From Ancylothrix sp036704045 (GTDB taxonomy: Bacteria > Cyanobacteriota > Cyanobacteriia > Cyanobacteriales > Oscillatoriaceae), in contig DATNQM010000042.1 of assembly GCA_036704045.1 (NCBI GenBank), positions 159,234 to 223,233 of the forward strand: a stretch of DNA of 64,000 nt, given 5' to 3'. Each line of letters begins with the position of its first letter. Position 1 is the stretch's first letter. The translations under genes were made by a program, and so were the position numbers. Positions 26,638 to 36,660 of this stretch are shown here, piece after piece. A model generated the notes under the pieces. The model was given only the letters and a program-made list of their open reading frames with translations. It was not told where the DNA came from and searched no databases.

Positions 26638-27606
26638 GTGGTTTTGATTAAAATTTTGAAAGGTTGGGAAATTCCAGAGACTCAGGTAACTTCTGAAGAT
26701 TTATTTTTAAATCGACGGGGTTTTATGAAAAGTTTAATAGGGGCCGGTTTGGCTGCAACGAGTTTGTCTTTGGTGGGTTGCGAACCAAAAAAAGAAGATA
26801 ATCCTATTGCCGGTACAGTTAAGCTTGATGTTAAGACAAATCCAAATTTTAAGGACGTTGACCGGCCCATAACTGAAGAAGATTTTGCTTCCAGATACAA
26901 TAATTTTTATGAATTTGGTGGGACTAAAAATATCTGGAAAAATGCTCGTGCTTTGCCGACGGATAGTTGGAAAGTTGAAGTAGCTGGGTTAGTGAAAAAT
27001 CCTAAAACTTATGATTTGGATGATTTACAGAAAAAGTTTCCTATAGAGGAAAGAATTTATAGGTTTCGCTGTGTTGAAGCTTGGTCAATGGTAGTGCCTT
27101 GGATTGGGTTTGCAATGAAAAACTTAATAGCGGATGTGGAACCAACTTCTAAGGCAAAGTTTGTGCGTTTTACGTCTTTTTATGATGAAAAAATTACGCC
27201 TGGGCCGGTGGGTTTTGGCAATTATCCTTGGCCTTACCATGAGAGTTTAAGGGTTGATGAAATGGCAAATGATTTGGCTTTTTTTGCTACAGGTATTTAT
27301 GGTCATTCTTTGCCAAAACAACACGGTGCTCCTATTCGGATGGTGGTTCCTTGGAAGTATGGTTTTAAGGGTGCAAAGTCGATTGTTAAAATTGAGTTTT
27401 TAGATAAGCAGCCGCCTACTTTTTGGAATACTTTAGTGGCAAGTGAGTATGATTTTGAGGCGAATGTTAATCCTAATAAGCCTCATCCTCGTTGGTCTCA
27501 GGCGGAGGAAAGAATTGTTGGCAAGGGGCCGGCTATTGCTTGGGAAAAAAGGCCAACTTTGCTTTATAATGGCTATGAGGATTATGTGGGGAAACTTTAT
27601 AGTTAG
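26638..27606 (+). CDS. msrP: Protein-methionine-sulfoxide reductase, catalytic subunit MsrP
   Basis: This 322-residue molybdenum-cofactor enzyme (formerly YedY) repairs oxidised methionines on periplasmic proteins. The twin-arginine signal is NRRGFMKSLIGAGLAATSLS, followed by a lipobox-like VGC. The molybdenum ligand cysteine lies in YRFRCVEAWSMVVPW. GGAG lies 10 bases before the GTG at 26,638; an in-frame TTG at 26,632 is an alternative start. The heme subunit MsrQ is not adjacent. Confidence 0.93.
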   Translation: MVLIKILKGWEIPETQVTSEDLFLNRRGFMKSLIGAGLAATSLSLVGCEPKKEDNPIAGTVKLDVKTNPNFKDVDRPITEEDFASRYNNFYEFGGTKNIWKNARALPTDSWKVEVAGLVKNPKTYDLDDLQKKFPIEERIYRFRCVEAWSMVVPWIGFAMKNLIADVEPTSKAKFVRFTSFYDEKITPGPVGFGNYPWPYHESLRVDEMANDLAFFATGIYGHSLPKQHGAPIRMVVPWKYGFKGAKSIVKIEFLDKQPPTFWNTLVASEYDFEANVNPNKPHPRWSQAEERIVGKGPAIAWEKRPTLLYNGYEDYVGKLYS

Positions 27607-27623
27607 GAGTTTTTTTTCAAGGC

Positions 27624-27660
27624 GAGGTCACGGAGGTTAGCACAGAGGAACACAGAGGGT
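27624..27660. repeat. Dispersed CACAGAGG-type repeat, second copy
   Basis: TCACGGAGG and CACAGAGGAACACAGAGG words resemble the stretch at 6,778-6,824. This copy fills the gap between msrP and the kinase gene. Confidence 0.45.
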
Positions 27661-27680
27661 ATTTGGGGGTTTTTTTGCTT

Positions 27681-30446
27681 ATGTTGGGACGGGTTTTACG
27701 GGGTAGATATGAAGTTTTGAAGGGTTTGGCGGCGGGGGGTTTTGGTGAGGTTTTTTTAGCGCGAGATCGGGATTTGCCTGGTCAGCCTTTTTGTGTTGTT
27801 AAGGTTTTAAAGTTGGTTGATTTTTCGGGTGAAGTTTTGCTAACTGCTCGACGTTTGTTTGAGCGGGAGGCGGTGGTTTTGTATGGGTTGGGTGGGGGTG
27901 GTTTTGTTCCCCGTTTGTTTGCTCATTTTGAGGAGAATGGTGAGTTTTTTTTGGTTGAAGAGTTTGTTGAAGGTGAGGATTTACGGGGAGAGTTTGGGGC
28001 TGGAAAAAGGTGGGATGTTGATAGGGTTTGGGGTTTTGTTGTGGAGGTTTTGGGGGTTTTAAAATGGCTCCATGAGCATAATGTGATTCATCGGGATTTG
28101 AAGCCGGCTAATTTGATTCGTAGGAGAAAAGATGGCCGGTTGGTGTTGATTGATTTTGGTGCGGTTAAAGAAATTTCTGGGGGAATTTTTTATTTAGAGG
28201 CTGATGATAATCAAAACACTATTATTGGAACTATGGGCTATATGGCTCCTGAACAGGCGCAAGGTGAGCCTCATTTTAATAGTGATATCTATGCTGTGGG
28301 AATGATGGCTATTCAGGCTCTCACCGGCACTTTACCCCATCTTTTACCAGAGGATTCTTTCACGAAAGAAAAGGTCTGGATTAATCGTTTAGATGATGTG
28401 GTTGTAGAGCCAAGTTTTATAGCGGTTCTTGAAAAAATGGTGCGTTATAATTTTCGAGAACGGTATCAAAGCGTAAATGAAGTTTTAGAAGATTTGGGTA
28501 AAATAAATACTCAATTCTTAGCAAATTCTGAGAGAAATAGAGAGGGTTTAGAATTAGCTCTAAAAAGAGAAATGTTAACTCTTCCTTCCGCAAATATAAC
28601 GAGCCAAAAGGGACATAATTTTGTTAAAAATAGTACCGATTATCGACATCGGCAGATTTTAATTAATAAGGTTAAAAATTTTTGGGTAAAGGGTGTTTTA
28701 GAAACCTCTTTGCATGGTCGGGCGATGATGAAATTGGGTTTACAATCGCGTTTAGATTTGATTGAGCGTCCTTGGGGTATTGTGTGGGGAAATGGCGGGT
28801 TAAACGGCGAATTATTGCCTTCTGGTGTGCGAGTTAGTGATAAATTTCGCTCGTTGGGAGAGGGGAGATCGTTGTTAATTTTGGGGGAACCAGGGGGCGG
28901 GAAAACAACTACTTTATTGCAACTTGCACGGGATTTGTTGGAGGAGGCACAAAGTAACACTAGTTGTGCAATTCCGGTAGTTTTTAATTTGTCTTCTTGG
29001 AATAATCCTAAGCAATCTTTGGCAGAATGGTTAATTGCGGAGTTGAAAACACAATATCAAGTTTCTTCGGAGATTGCTCGTCGGTGGATTATTGGCGGTG
29101 AATTACTTTTATTATTGGATGGTTTGGATGAGGTAAATACAAAGTTGCAAGATGCTTGTGTTAGTGCGATTAATATATTTTATCAGGAACATGGGACTAC
29201 AGAGTTAGTAGTTTGTTGCCGGTTTCAAGATTATCAACGCTTACAAAAACGCTTGCAATTGCAAGAGGCTATTTGTTTAAAACCTCTTACTTTAGAACAA
29301 ATTGATGAGTATTTAAAACAAGCTTCAGAATTGACAAGTTTAAAAAGAGCATTGCAACAAGATAATACATTACAAGAATTGGCTCGTTCTCCTTTGATGC
29401 TGAGTATTATGACTTTAGCTTATCAAGGAATACCTACTGAGGAGTTGATTTCTACAAAGGGAATTGAAGAAAGACGAGTCCATTTGTTTAATTCTTATAT
29501 TCAACGGATGTTTAATCATCGTTCTCCTCATAGTAAATATACAAAAGAGCAAACTATTTATTGGTTAAGTTGGCTGGCTCAAAATTTATCAAAGCAGTCA
29601 CAAACGGTGTTTTTTATTGAAAAAATGCAGCCGATTTTGTTATCTAAGAAACGGCAAAGGGTGATTTATGTTTTAAGTTTGTTTTTAGTGTTTTTTACGG
29701 TTGGTGGTTCCATAGGCTATGTTATGTTGCCAAAGAGTCAGTTAGCCTTGGCTTTGATATTTGGTGCGGGGATTTTTTGGCTAATTTTTGGTGTCGATAA
29801 AATTGAGCCTGTGGAAACTTTACAATGGTCTTGGAAAAAGGCTAGTTGGCATTTAGTTGTAGGTATGTTTTTAGGTGGTTTATTGCTTTTTCCTTTTAAA
29901 ATTTTATATGAGTCTTTACTGGCGTTATTAGATCATGAAATGTTTAAGGTGGTGATTCCTGAGACTGAATCTTTGGGTAGGGGTATTATTTTTGGGATGA
30001 GTTTAGGGGTGGTTTATGGGTTAATTCAGGGTTTTAAGGGGCCGGCAATTCAACGGAAAACTTTTCCTAATCAAGGGATAATTCAATCGGGGATTAATTC
30101 TCTGTTTTTTGCAACCATTGGTTTTTGTTTATTGGGGTTATCTGCGAAACTTTTGGAGTGGAATTCGCTTGTTTGGCAAGTGGTTGGTTTATTGTTTGGT
30201 TTTGCTGCCGGTGGGGAAGAGGCTTGTATTAAACATTTTATTTTACGGTTGATTTTGTGTGCGAGTGGAGTGATGCCTTGGAATTATTCGCGGTTTCTTG
30301 ATTATGCGGTGGGCAAGATTTTTTTACAAAAGGTTGGGGGGGGTTATATTTTTGTTCACCGACTTCTTTTAGAACATTTTGCCACCATTAATAATACTCA
30401 TGTGCAAGATTCTGAGGCTACGAACTACCATAATGAACTCGCTTAG
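27681..30446 (+). CDS. Ser/Thr protein kinase - NACHT NTPase - membrane protein fusion
   Basis: The 921-residue protein starts at ATG 27,681 (an upstream in-frame TTG is less likely). The N-terminal part (about 5-275) is a Hanks-type kinase: glycine loop GLAAGGFGEVFLA, catalytic HRDLKPAN, IDFGAVKE, then GTMGYMAPEQAQGE. Next is a NACHT-type NTPase with Walker A ILGEPGGGKTTTLL (near 400) and LLLLDGLDEV (near 475). The last ~270 residues hold several membrane helices (RVIYVLSLFLVFFTVGGSIG and onward). Kinase-NACHT fusions occur in cyanobacteria. A role in signalling or NLR-like defence is inferred. Confidence 0.88.
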   Translation: MLGRVLRGRYEVLKGLAAGGFGEVFLARDRDLPGQPFCVVKVLKLVDFSGEVLLTARRLFEREAVVLYGLGGGGFVPRLFAHFEENGEFFLVEEFVEGEDLRGEFGAGKRWDVDRVWGFVVEVLGVLKWLHEHNVIHRDLKPANLIRRRKDGRLVLIDFGAVKEISGGIFYLEADDNQNTIIGTMGYMAPEQAQGEPHFNSDIYAVGMMAIQALTGTLPHLLPEDSFTKEKVWINRLDDVVVEPSFIAVLEKMVRYNFRERYQSVNEVLEDLGKINTQFLANSERNREGLELALKREMLTLPSANITSQKGHNFVKNSTDYRHRQILINKVKNFWVKGVLETSLHGRAMMKLGLQSRLDLIERPWGIVWGNGGLNGELLPSGVRVSDKFRSLGEGRSLLILGEPGGGKTTTLLQLARDLLEEAQSNTSCAIPVVFNLSSWNNPKQSLAEWLIAELKTQYQVSSEIARRWIIGGELLLLLDGLDEVNTKLQDACVSAINIFYQEHGTTELVVCCRFQDYQRLQKRLQLQEAICLKPLTLEQIDEYLKQASELTSLKRALQQDNTLQELARSPLMLSIMTLAYQGIPTEELISTKGIEERRVHLFNSYIQRMFNHRSPHSKYTKEQTIYWLSWLAQNLSKQSQTVFFIEKMQPILLSKKRQRVIYVLSLFLVFFTVGGSIGYVMLPKSQLALALIFGAGIFWLIFGVDKIEPVETLQWSWKKASWHLVVGMFLGGLLLFPFKILYESLLALLDHEMFKVVIPETESLGRGIIFGMSLGVVYGLIQGFKGPAIQRKTFPNQGIIQSGINSLFFATIGFCLLGLSAKLLEWNSLVWQVVGLLFGFAAGGEEACIKHFILRLILCASGVMPWNYSRFLDYAVGKIFLQKVGGGYIFVHRLLLEHFATINNTHVQDSEATNYHNELA

Positions 30447-30899
30447 TAGGCGAGTAATAGTTCACCTTGGATGCTTAGAGGAGGGGCGGTTTTGTGATTT
30501 CCTGGTTTTAAGGGTTGGAGGCTTTGTTTGTCAGTCGTAATGTAGAGTAATGTGTTTTTAAATGTTGCGATTAATCTTTTTTTACCTTAGCTGTCTGGGA
30601 TTGTTTCTGTTGTTGTAGCTGGATTTTGTTGACTTTTAAATTTTTATTTGGTGGGTTTCAAAATCAATTAAATAGCTATTATTAACCGGTAATTGTTGAG
30701 GTGTGTTCTAGCAAAAGACTGAGAAAACTATTTGAGAAGTAAGCCCAAAGGAAGGTGAAAATTGCCGGTGAGGGTTTTTTTTAGGAAAAGATAGTCTTTA
30801 GTAATATGGATAACTTCCTTCCTTTGAAGGATACAGAAACACCTGGAAAATTTTTATAGTGAATGTAGTAAAAACACAGTTTAGAAAAGGATAAAAATT
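30447..30899. other. Intergenic region, 453 bases
   Basis: No gene is seen. AAAATTATG-type spacing precedes the next gene. A short inverted repeat, CTTCCTTCCTTTGAAGGA, lies near 30,815. Confidence 0.35.
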
Positions 30900-31226
30900 A
30901 TGAGCCGCGAACCCAACCAAAAACCCGTACAACCTGTTAGTGTTGATTGGCATTCTAAGAGTGAACCGGGACCAAAAGAAAAAAATTTGACGGCAAATCC
31001 GGGCGACCGAATAGAGGAAGGAAAATCTCTTGATGAGAAGGCACAACAGGTAGCTGTAGATGCACCTGATATTACCGGCGATCATATCAAAGTGCCTACT
31101 TATTTTATTGTGGAATACCCCGATGGAGAGAAGAAAGCTTTGCATCATGTTAGGGATGCGGAGGAGATTTCTGATGTAATTAGACAGGCGCGAATGGATG
31201 AAGAAGGTAATCGCGTTTGGTGGTAG
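30900..31226 (+). CDS. Hypothetical acidic protein
   Basis: The 108-residue hydrophilic protein starts MSREPNQKPVQPVSVDWHSK. The first ~65 residues look disordered. A small domain follows (PTYFIVEYPDGEKKALHHVR, then EEISDVIRQARMDEEGN) and ends NRVWW. No family is recognised. It stands alone between two larger genes. Confidence 0.6.
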   Translation: MSREPNQKPVQPVSVDWHSKSEPGPKEKNLTANPGDRIEEGKSLDEKAQQVAVDAPDITGDHIKVPTYFIVEYPDGEKKALHHVRDAEEISDVIRQARMDEEGNRVWW

Positions 31227-31231
31227 TTTAT

Positions 31232-31390
31232 GTTGCCGGTTAGCCGCCGGTTGAAACCGGCATCTACACAATAAAAAAACCCGTTCGGGGTTTAGGTTAT
31301 TGATGGGATGCCGGTTGTTTTATAAGATAAAATTCAATTTTTTAACCCCGGAGGGTTTTATTCTTGTAGGCACCGATTTTAATCGGTGAC
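31232..31390. repeat. Two-copy intergenic element, copy 1
   Basis: The stretch contains AAACCGGCATCTACAC, a CCCGTTCGGGG hairpin, a CCCCGGAGGGTTTTATT segment and TAGGCACCGATTTTAAT, in the same order as at 40,800-40,961. It fills the space between the hypothetical gene and the ClC gene and includes at least two small hairpins that could terminate transcription in either direction. Confidence 0.6.
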
Positions 31391-31437
31391 AAATGCCGGT
31401 GAAAAATGCCGCTACCAAATACTTTTAACCCCCAAAA

Positions 31438-33351
31438 TCACACCGGCAACGTATGTTTTTCCCCCTCAGAAATATCCACCGGCACAACACAAAAACCCCG
31501 CAAAACATCCCGCGTCATCGCCACCTGACAAACCAAAGAAACATCCTCCTCATTCAACAACCCCAACGCCTCATAAGGATTATCACGCTCAACCACCGGC
31601 AACTGATGAAAACCCCGCGCCGCCATCCTATCCAAAGCATCAATCACCGGCTCATCTTCATACGCCAAAACAATATCCGCCGTACAAAGTTCCCCAATCT
31701 TTTTATTCAACAAAAACCCCTTAACCCCCTCCCCATTCGCCTGAGACAAAATCCTATTAACATCACGCAAAGTAATAATCCCAATTAAACGACCCGCCTC
31801 ATTAACTATTAAACCACTATGCCGGTTTAACTCCGTCAAACGTAAACCCGCCTCAACTAACGGCGTATTTCCTAACAAAATCAACGGCGACTTATCCATC
31901 GCCTCCGACACCCGAATTCTCTCCAAAACCTCCCGATTATAATCACCCTCAATATTCAAACCAATCTGCTGTAAATTCGTAGTAGACGCCGCCGTTTTCA
32001 TCGGCTTCTTCAAAACATCCACCAACCAAACACTCAACCCCACCGCCGCCATCAAAGGCAAAACAATCCGATAATCACGAGTTAACTCAAACATCAAAAT
32101 AATCGACGTCAAAGGCGCCCGCACCGAGCCAGCCAACACCGCCGCCATCCCCACCATCGCATAGGCCGGCGGCCCCGCCATATACTTTGCTATACTTGGT
32201 ATAGCCAAAGCTAAAACCTTCGCATAAGCCGAACCCAACGACGCCCCCAAATACATCGACGGCGCAAACGTCCCCCCCACCAAACCACTACCCAAACTAA
32301 TCGCCGTCATCACCAACTTAACCACAAGCAAACTCAGCAACAACTGCAAAGAAAACTCCACATCTTGCAACATCGCCTCAATCGTCTCATAACCAATCCC
32401 CATAATTTGCGGCCACCGCAACGCCACCACCCCCACACAAACCCCCCCTATCGCCGGATGCACCCAACGAGGAATCTTACTCAACCACCGAAAACCGGCC
32501 ACCTCCCCCGCAAAACAACGCTGAGCCTGCTTAATCGCCACCGTATAAGCAATAGACACCAAACTCGCCAACAACCCCAACCCCACATACAAAGGCAATT
32601 CAAGCGGAGAACGCACCACATAAGCCGGCAACATAAACGCCGGTTTTGCCCCAATTCCAATCTGAGCAATTAGCGCCGAAACCACCGCCGCCAAAAGCAC
32701 CACACTCACCGCACTTGTCGCAAAACTCGTCCCCAACACCAACTCAATCGCAAAAAAAACTCCGGCAATAGGCGCATTAAACCCCGCCGCAATACCAGCC
32801 GCAGCCCCCGCCCCCAAAAGCAAGCGCTGCCTTTCCTGGGACACCTGCAACACCTGTCCCACCAACATCCCAAAATTCGCCCCAATCTCAGCAGACGGCC
32901 CCTCTGGGCCCAAGGAAGCCCCCGTACCTAAAGAAACCGACGCCGCCACCATTTTCGTCACCGGCTTTAAAACCGGCGGCACCGGCAACCCCTCCTTTTG
33001 CACCGCCGCAATCATCGAAGAAATTCCAGGGCCAAAATCCGGCGAAAGCAAGCGCATTAAACCAATAATCGCCCCCCCCAAAGCCGGCACACAAGCCAGC
33101 GTCCAAGCCCCCCACCCACCTATGAGCCCCATCAAATCTTCTAACGTCAGACTGTGGATAAGATGAATCAGAAAATGAAACGTCACCACCCCCATCCCCG
33201 TGCTACCGCCAATCAAAACCGCCAGAATCATCACAATACTTTCTGGCGAAGGCTGAAGACGGTTAAGAAAACGCGTTAGGGCAATTGAAAAAGAAGCAAG
33301 GGCAGGTGGCTCTTGAGGCTGCTGTCCATTCCGAGAAAATAAACCGTTCAT
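31438..33351 (-). CDS. ClC-family chloride channel/transporter with CBS domains
   Basis: The 637-residue membrane protein has about ten or more helices. The selectivity signatures are GGSTGMGV, GTGASLGPEGPSAEIG (with the gating glutamate in GPEGP) and LVGGTFAPSMYLGASLG. Two CBS domains close the protein (about 500-620; RVSEAMDKSPLILLGNTPLV and AYEDEPVIDALDRMAARGF). ClC proteins move chloride, alone or in exchange for protons. CBS pairs bind nucleotides and regulate gating. It is transcribed away from the transketolase-like gene. Confidence 0.93.
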   Translation of the reverse strand: MNGLFSRNGQQPQEPPALASFSIALTRFLNRLQPSPESIVMILAVLIGGSTGMGVVTFHFLIHLIHSLTLEDLMGLIGGWGAWTLACVPALGGAIIGLMRLLSPDFGPGISSMIAAVQKEGLPVPPVLKPVTKMVAASVSLGTGASLGPEGPSAEIGANFGMLVGQVLQVSQERQRLLLGAGAAAGIAAGFNAPIAGVFFAIELVLGTSFATSAVSVVLLAAVVSALIAQIGIGAKPAFMLPAYVVRSPLELPLYVGLGLLASLVSIAYTVAIKQAQRCFAGEVAGFRWLSKIPRWVHPAIGGVCVGVVALRWPQIMGIGYETIEAMLQDVEFSLQLLLSLLVVKLVMTAISLGSGLVGGTFAPSMYLGASLGSAYAKVLALAIPSIAKYMAGPPAYAMVGMAAVLAGSVRAPLTSIILMFELTRDYRIVLPLMAAVGLSVWLVDVLKKPMKTAASTTNLQQIGLNIEGDYNREVLERIRVSEAMDKSPLILLGNTPLVEAGLRLTELNRHSGLIVNEAGRLIGIITLRDVNRILSQANGEGVKGFLLNKKIGELCTADIVLAYEDEPVIDALDRMAARGFHQLPVVERDNPYEALGLLNEEDVSLVCQVAMTRDVLRGFCVVPVDISEGEKHTLPV

Positions 33352-33706
33352 TAATGGTAAAAATAAATATGAGAGAAACCTTAAGATTTGTTTCTAATCT
33401 TTTATTGTCATAGATTCAGCAGGCCGGTGCAAGTAACCTCAAGCACAAAAAAAGTGAGATTTTATAAAATAAAAGTGATAACTTGCCGATAACATAATGT
33501 ACCCTTATTTAATAAATAACTTTAACCCCAACCAAGCCAGTCTCTATAAAAAACCGACTTTTTGATATTGTTAACTATTTTTCTCCTTAAAGGTTAGTGC
33601 TCCCAACTTTTAGACTAATGGCTTATTTATAACTCAAAAGCGATGAACTTTCGCAACACCAAAGTTGTAAAATCTTTTAAACTCATAAAACAAAACAGAC
33701 ATCCCC
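33352..33706. other. Intergenic region between divergent genes, 355 bases
   Basis: No gene is seen. It should hold the promoters of the ClC gene (left) and of the transketolase-like gene (right). The sequence is AT-rich and no element stands out. Confidence 0.35.
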
Positions 33707-35920
33707 ATGACCTCAACCATTCAACCCCCTAGCTCAACAGCCTCAAACTTTCGTGATGGCATCCAATACTACGGCGAAAACTGGCCCGGTTTCGATACAC
33801 ACGGCCAAACACCGGCCATCTCCGAAAATCAAACCACCATCTCTGACCCCAACGACCCGTCCGCCGTATTCCAAACCTTGTTATACGCAGACGCATTGCG
33901 CTACCTAACCCTCCAAGTCACCGCCTCCAAAGCTTCAGGACACCCCGGTGGTTTTGCCAGCCAAGCCGAAGCCTACGCAGCTTTAGTTATGCTCGGCTAC
34001 AAAAATATTATTACCGAAGTTGGCCACCACGCCCCCGGTTTTTATAGCGCCATGTTCCTCGACCGATCTTTAGAAGACATGGGCATTTCTACCGTCCAAC
34101 AACTCCGCGACAAGTTCCGTGAAAAGCATGGCTTGCTGGGTCACTTATCCGGCTATATTCCAGGGATTCTTGGCCCCGCTGGCCCCCTTGGTCAAGGTCA
34201 ACATTTTGCCCTCGCCGGTGCCCTCCTCCACCGCGATAAACTATTCCCCTTCACAATGGGCGATGGTGGTATGGGAGAACCCTACCCCATGAGCAGCATG
34301 GCACACTTTAACACTGCCTATCCCACCGCTACTAACTTCTTGCCGGTTTTAGTTTGGAATGGCTACTCCCAAGAACATCACAGCATGGTTTCCACAAAAA
34401 CCAATGAAGAAATGATCGCCTATTGGAAAGGTAACGGTTTTCAAGAAGTTGTGTTAGTTGATGCCAAAGAATTTGATGATACAAATCAAAGTGGCGAATA
34501 TGTAGATAGCACAGTTTTCTCACTTAAACAGCGTCTAGCATTTATGAAAGCTGTTTTATTAGGTGTAAATAAAGCCGCCAAATCGGCTCTTGGTGGTAAA
34601 TTAACCGCATTTATTATTAAACAATTGAAAGGTGCCGGTGTTCACGCAAAAGGCGCAAAGTCTCACAATTTGTACCCCAAAGACACCCTTGATGCACCTC
34701 ACATTATAGAAGGATTGAAAAATCGCGCCCTTTCCCCTGAAGCTTGGGACTTGGTGCGGACAAACTGTGAAAGGGCAGGAGGCGGGCCGGCAGCCAAAAC
34801 CGTTGTTACAGAATTTGAGTTGCCTTTAGCAGAAATTGGCGAATTACCTTTAGAAGAGTATGCCGTTGGCGGCGACGCTAAAATTGCAACAACAGCAATG
34901 GGTAATTTAGTGGTCAAAGTTGGACAAAGCGACCGCAATTTTTTGGTGACAAATGCCGATGGAAACGAGGCATCTGCTATTGGTAATATTAATGTCGGGT
35001 TAAAGATTATTCACCCCACCTCTGATGAGCTTTATAATCAGACCCCAAATGGTCAAGTTTATGAGCCTTTAAGTGAAGATGCTTGTGCCGGTTTGGCGGT
35101 GGGTTTATCGCTGTTTGGGGCACGGAGTTTGTGGTGTTCCTATGAGTCTTTTGCAATTAATGGTTTACCAATTTGGCAGACGGTTACTCAGGCGATGGCA
35201 GAATTACGCCGGCAGACACCTTCGGCGGTGACTTTATTTACGGCCGGTGCCTTGGAACAAGGGCGAAATGGCTGGACTCACCAACGCCCTGAAGTGGAGG
35301 CGTATTTTGCAGCCATGATGCGGAATGGTAATGTTTTTCCGCTGTTTCCAACCGATGCAAATAGCATTCAAGTTTGCTATGAATGGGCGCTTTCAACTAA
35401 GAATAAAGGCATTGTAATTACGGCATCTAAATCGCCTTTGCCAATTCGGACAAGTTTTGAACAAAGTCGTGTTGCGTTGCAGGATGGTGCGGTGACAATC
35501 CATGAAATTCCGGGCGATAAAACGGTGGTCTTTGCAGTGATTGGCGATATGACTTTGATGCCGGTTTTTGAAGCAGCAGCATTTTTAGAAACCGAGGGTA
35601 TTGGTGTGCGGATTGTTTCGGTAGTTAATCCGCGCCGGTTATATCGTTCTAGTGATGTTGCGTGGGATACTTGTTCGGAAGCTGATGGTGGATTTTTGGA
35701 TGATGCGGGTTTTGAGCGTTTGTTTGGCGGTGATGCCTTGATTGGTGTGACGGGAGGTGCTGCCGGTATGCTAGAACCGTTGATGCTACGCAGTAATGCC
35801 AAACGCGATACCTTTGCCTGGAAACGCGGCGAAACTACTGCAAGTGCAGGAGAGTTGATGGCGTTTAATGGTTTGACTGCTGAGGCGTTGACAAAACGTG
35901 CCATTGAGTTAGTGCATTAA
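33707..35920 (+). CDS. Transketolase-like thiamine-diphosphate enzyme
   Basis: The 737-residue protein follows the transketolase order: an N-terminal ThDP-binding domain with TASKASGHPGGFASQAEA and GHLSGYIPG, MGDGGMGEPY as the metal/ThDP signature, a pyrimidine domain near 420-590 (SLWCSYESFAINGLPIW) and a C-terminal domain (KTVVFAVIGDMTLMPVFEAA). It is longer and diverged compared with the Calvin-cycle transketolase, which is probably encoded elsewhere. The substrate could differ, and phosphoketolase-like or other sugar transfer is possible. A GGGTGGGC hairpin follows the stop. Confidence 0.75.
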   Translation: MTSTIQPPSSTASNFRDGIQYYGENWPGFDTHGQTPAISENQTTISDPNDPSAVFQTLLYADALRYLTLQVTASKASGHPGGFASQAEAYAALVMLGYKNIITEVGHHAPGFYSAMFLDRSLEDMGISTVQQLRDKFREKHGLLGHLSGYIPGILGPAGPLGQGQHFALAGALLHRDKLFPFTMGDGGMGEPYPMSSMAHFNTAYPTATNFLPVLVWNGYSQEHHSMVSTKTNEEMIAYWKGNGFQEVVLVDAKEFDDTNQSGEYVDSTVFSLKQRLAFMKAVLLGVNKAAKSALGGKLTAFIIKQLKGAGVHAKGAKSHNLYPKDTLDAPHIIEGLKNRALSPEAWDLVRTNCERAGGGPAAKTVVTEFELPLAEIGELPLEEYAVGGDAKIATTAMGNLVVKVGQSDRNFLVTNADGNEASAIGNINVGLKIIHPTSDELYNQTPNGQVYEPLSEDACAGLAVGLSLFGARSLWCSYESFAINGLPIWQTVTQAMAELRRQTPSAVTLFTAGALEQGRNGWTHQRPEVEAYFAAMMRNGNVFPLFPTDANSIQVCYEWALSTKNKGIVITASKSPLPIRTSFEQSRVALQDGAVTIHEIPGDKTVVFAVIGDMTLMPVFEAAAFLETEGIGVRIVSVVNPRRLYRSSDVAWDTCSEADGGFLDDAGFERLFGGDALIGVTGGAAGMLEPLMLRSNAKRDTFAWKRGETTASAGELMAFNGLTAEALTKRAIELVH

Positions 35921-35930
35921 AATAGATAGT

Positions 35931-35950
35931 AGGGTGGGCTATGCCCACCT
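35931..35950. terminator. Hairpin after the transketolase-like gene
   Basis: AGGGTGGGC pairs with GCCCACCT around a TAT loop at 35,931-35,950. There is no long T-run, so termination is only likely. Confidence 0.45.
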
Positions 35951-35986
35951 CACTCTGCTATCATCCCAAAAATCAAAAATGTAATT

Positions 35987-36583
35987 ATGACTGCACAAAT
36001 TATAGAAAAAGTAATAACTTCAAAAGAACAGCGATTTATTCTCCCTGGCTATCATTCATGGGAGGAATTTGAGGCGATAGAAGCTTTAATGAAAAATGAG
36101 CCAGGTTTACGGATAACTTATTTGGATGGGTGTGTGGAATTTATGACTCTTGGTGAACAACATGAAATAATTAAAAAGTCGATTGCGATATTTTTAGAAC
36201 TGTATTTTTTTGAAATGGGGATTAATTTTATTCCCGTCGGTAGCGCCACTCGCCGATCAAAAGAAAAAGGCGTATCTTTTGAGCCTGATGAGTCTTATTA
36301 TTTGGGAGAAAAAAAGCAACATCCAGACTTGGCTGTAGAGGTGGTAATTACCAGTGGTGAGATTGAAAAACTGGAGAAATATAAGCGTTTTCAAATTAAA
36401 GAGGTTTGGTTTTGGGAAGATAACCGGCTTGCTATTTATCGCCTGCGAGATGATAGCTATGAGCAAGTTTCTAGGAGTGATTTTTTGCCGGATTTAGATA
36501 TTGATTTGTTTGGGCGTTGTGTGATGATGCCATCTATTCTTGAAGGTAGGAAAGAATTTCTCAAAGGCATTCGGCAATCTTAA
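35987..36583 (+). CDS. Uma2-family (DUF820) endonuclease
   Basis: The 198-residue protein has the Uma2/DUF820 core, a PD-(D/E)XK-like fold: GLRITYLDGCVEFM, then FEPDESYYLG, PDLAVEVVITSGEIEKLEKY (D and ExV), and YKRFQIKEVWFWEDN. Members are numerous in cyanobacteria and inferred to be nucleases with unclear biological roles. It is intact, unlike the remnant at 11,735-12,042. A terminator follows. Confidence 0.88.
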   Translation: MTAQIIEKVITSKEQRFILPGYHSWEEFEAIEALMKNEPGLRITYLDGCVEFMTLGEQHEIIKKSIAIFLELYFFEMGINFIPVGSATRRSKEKGVSFEPDESYYLGEKKQHPDLAVEVVITSGEIEKLEKYKRFQIKEVWFWEDNRLAIYRLRDDSYEQVSRSDFLPDLDIDLFGRCVMMPSILEGRKEFLKGIRQS

Positions 36584-36610
36584 AATTGATGCCAAAAATC
36601 ATTAAAAAAA

Positions 36611-36641
36611 AGCTGCTGACATCTCTGCCAGCAGGTTTTTT
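36611..36641. terminator. Bidirectional terminator
   Basis: CTGCTG (36,613-36,618) pairs with CAGCAG (36,629-36,634), flanked by an A-run on the left and GTTTTTT on the right. It separates the convergent Uma2 gene and the surface protein gene. Confidence 0.75.
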
Positions 36642-36660
36642 GATCAGAGGTTAATAAAGG

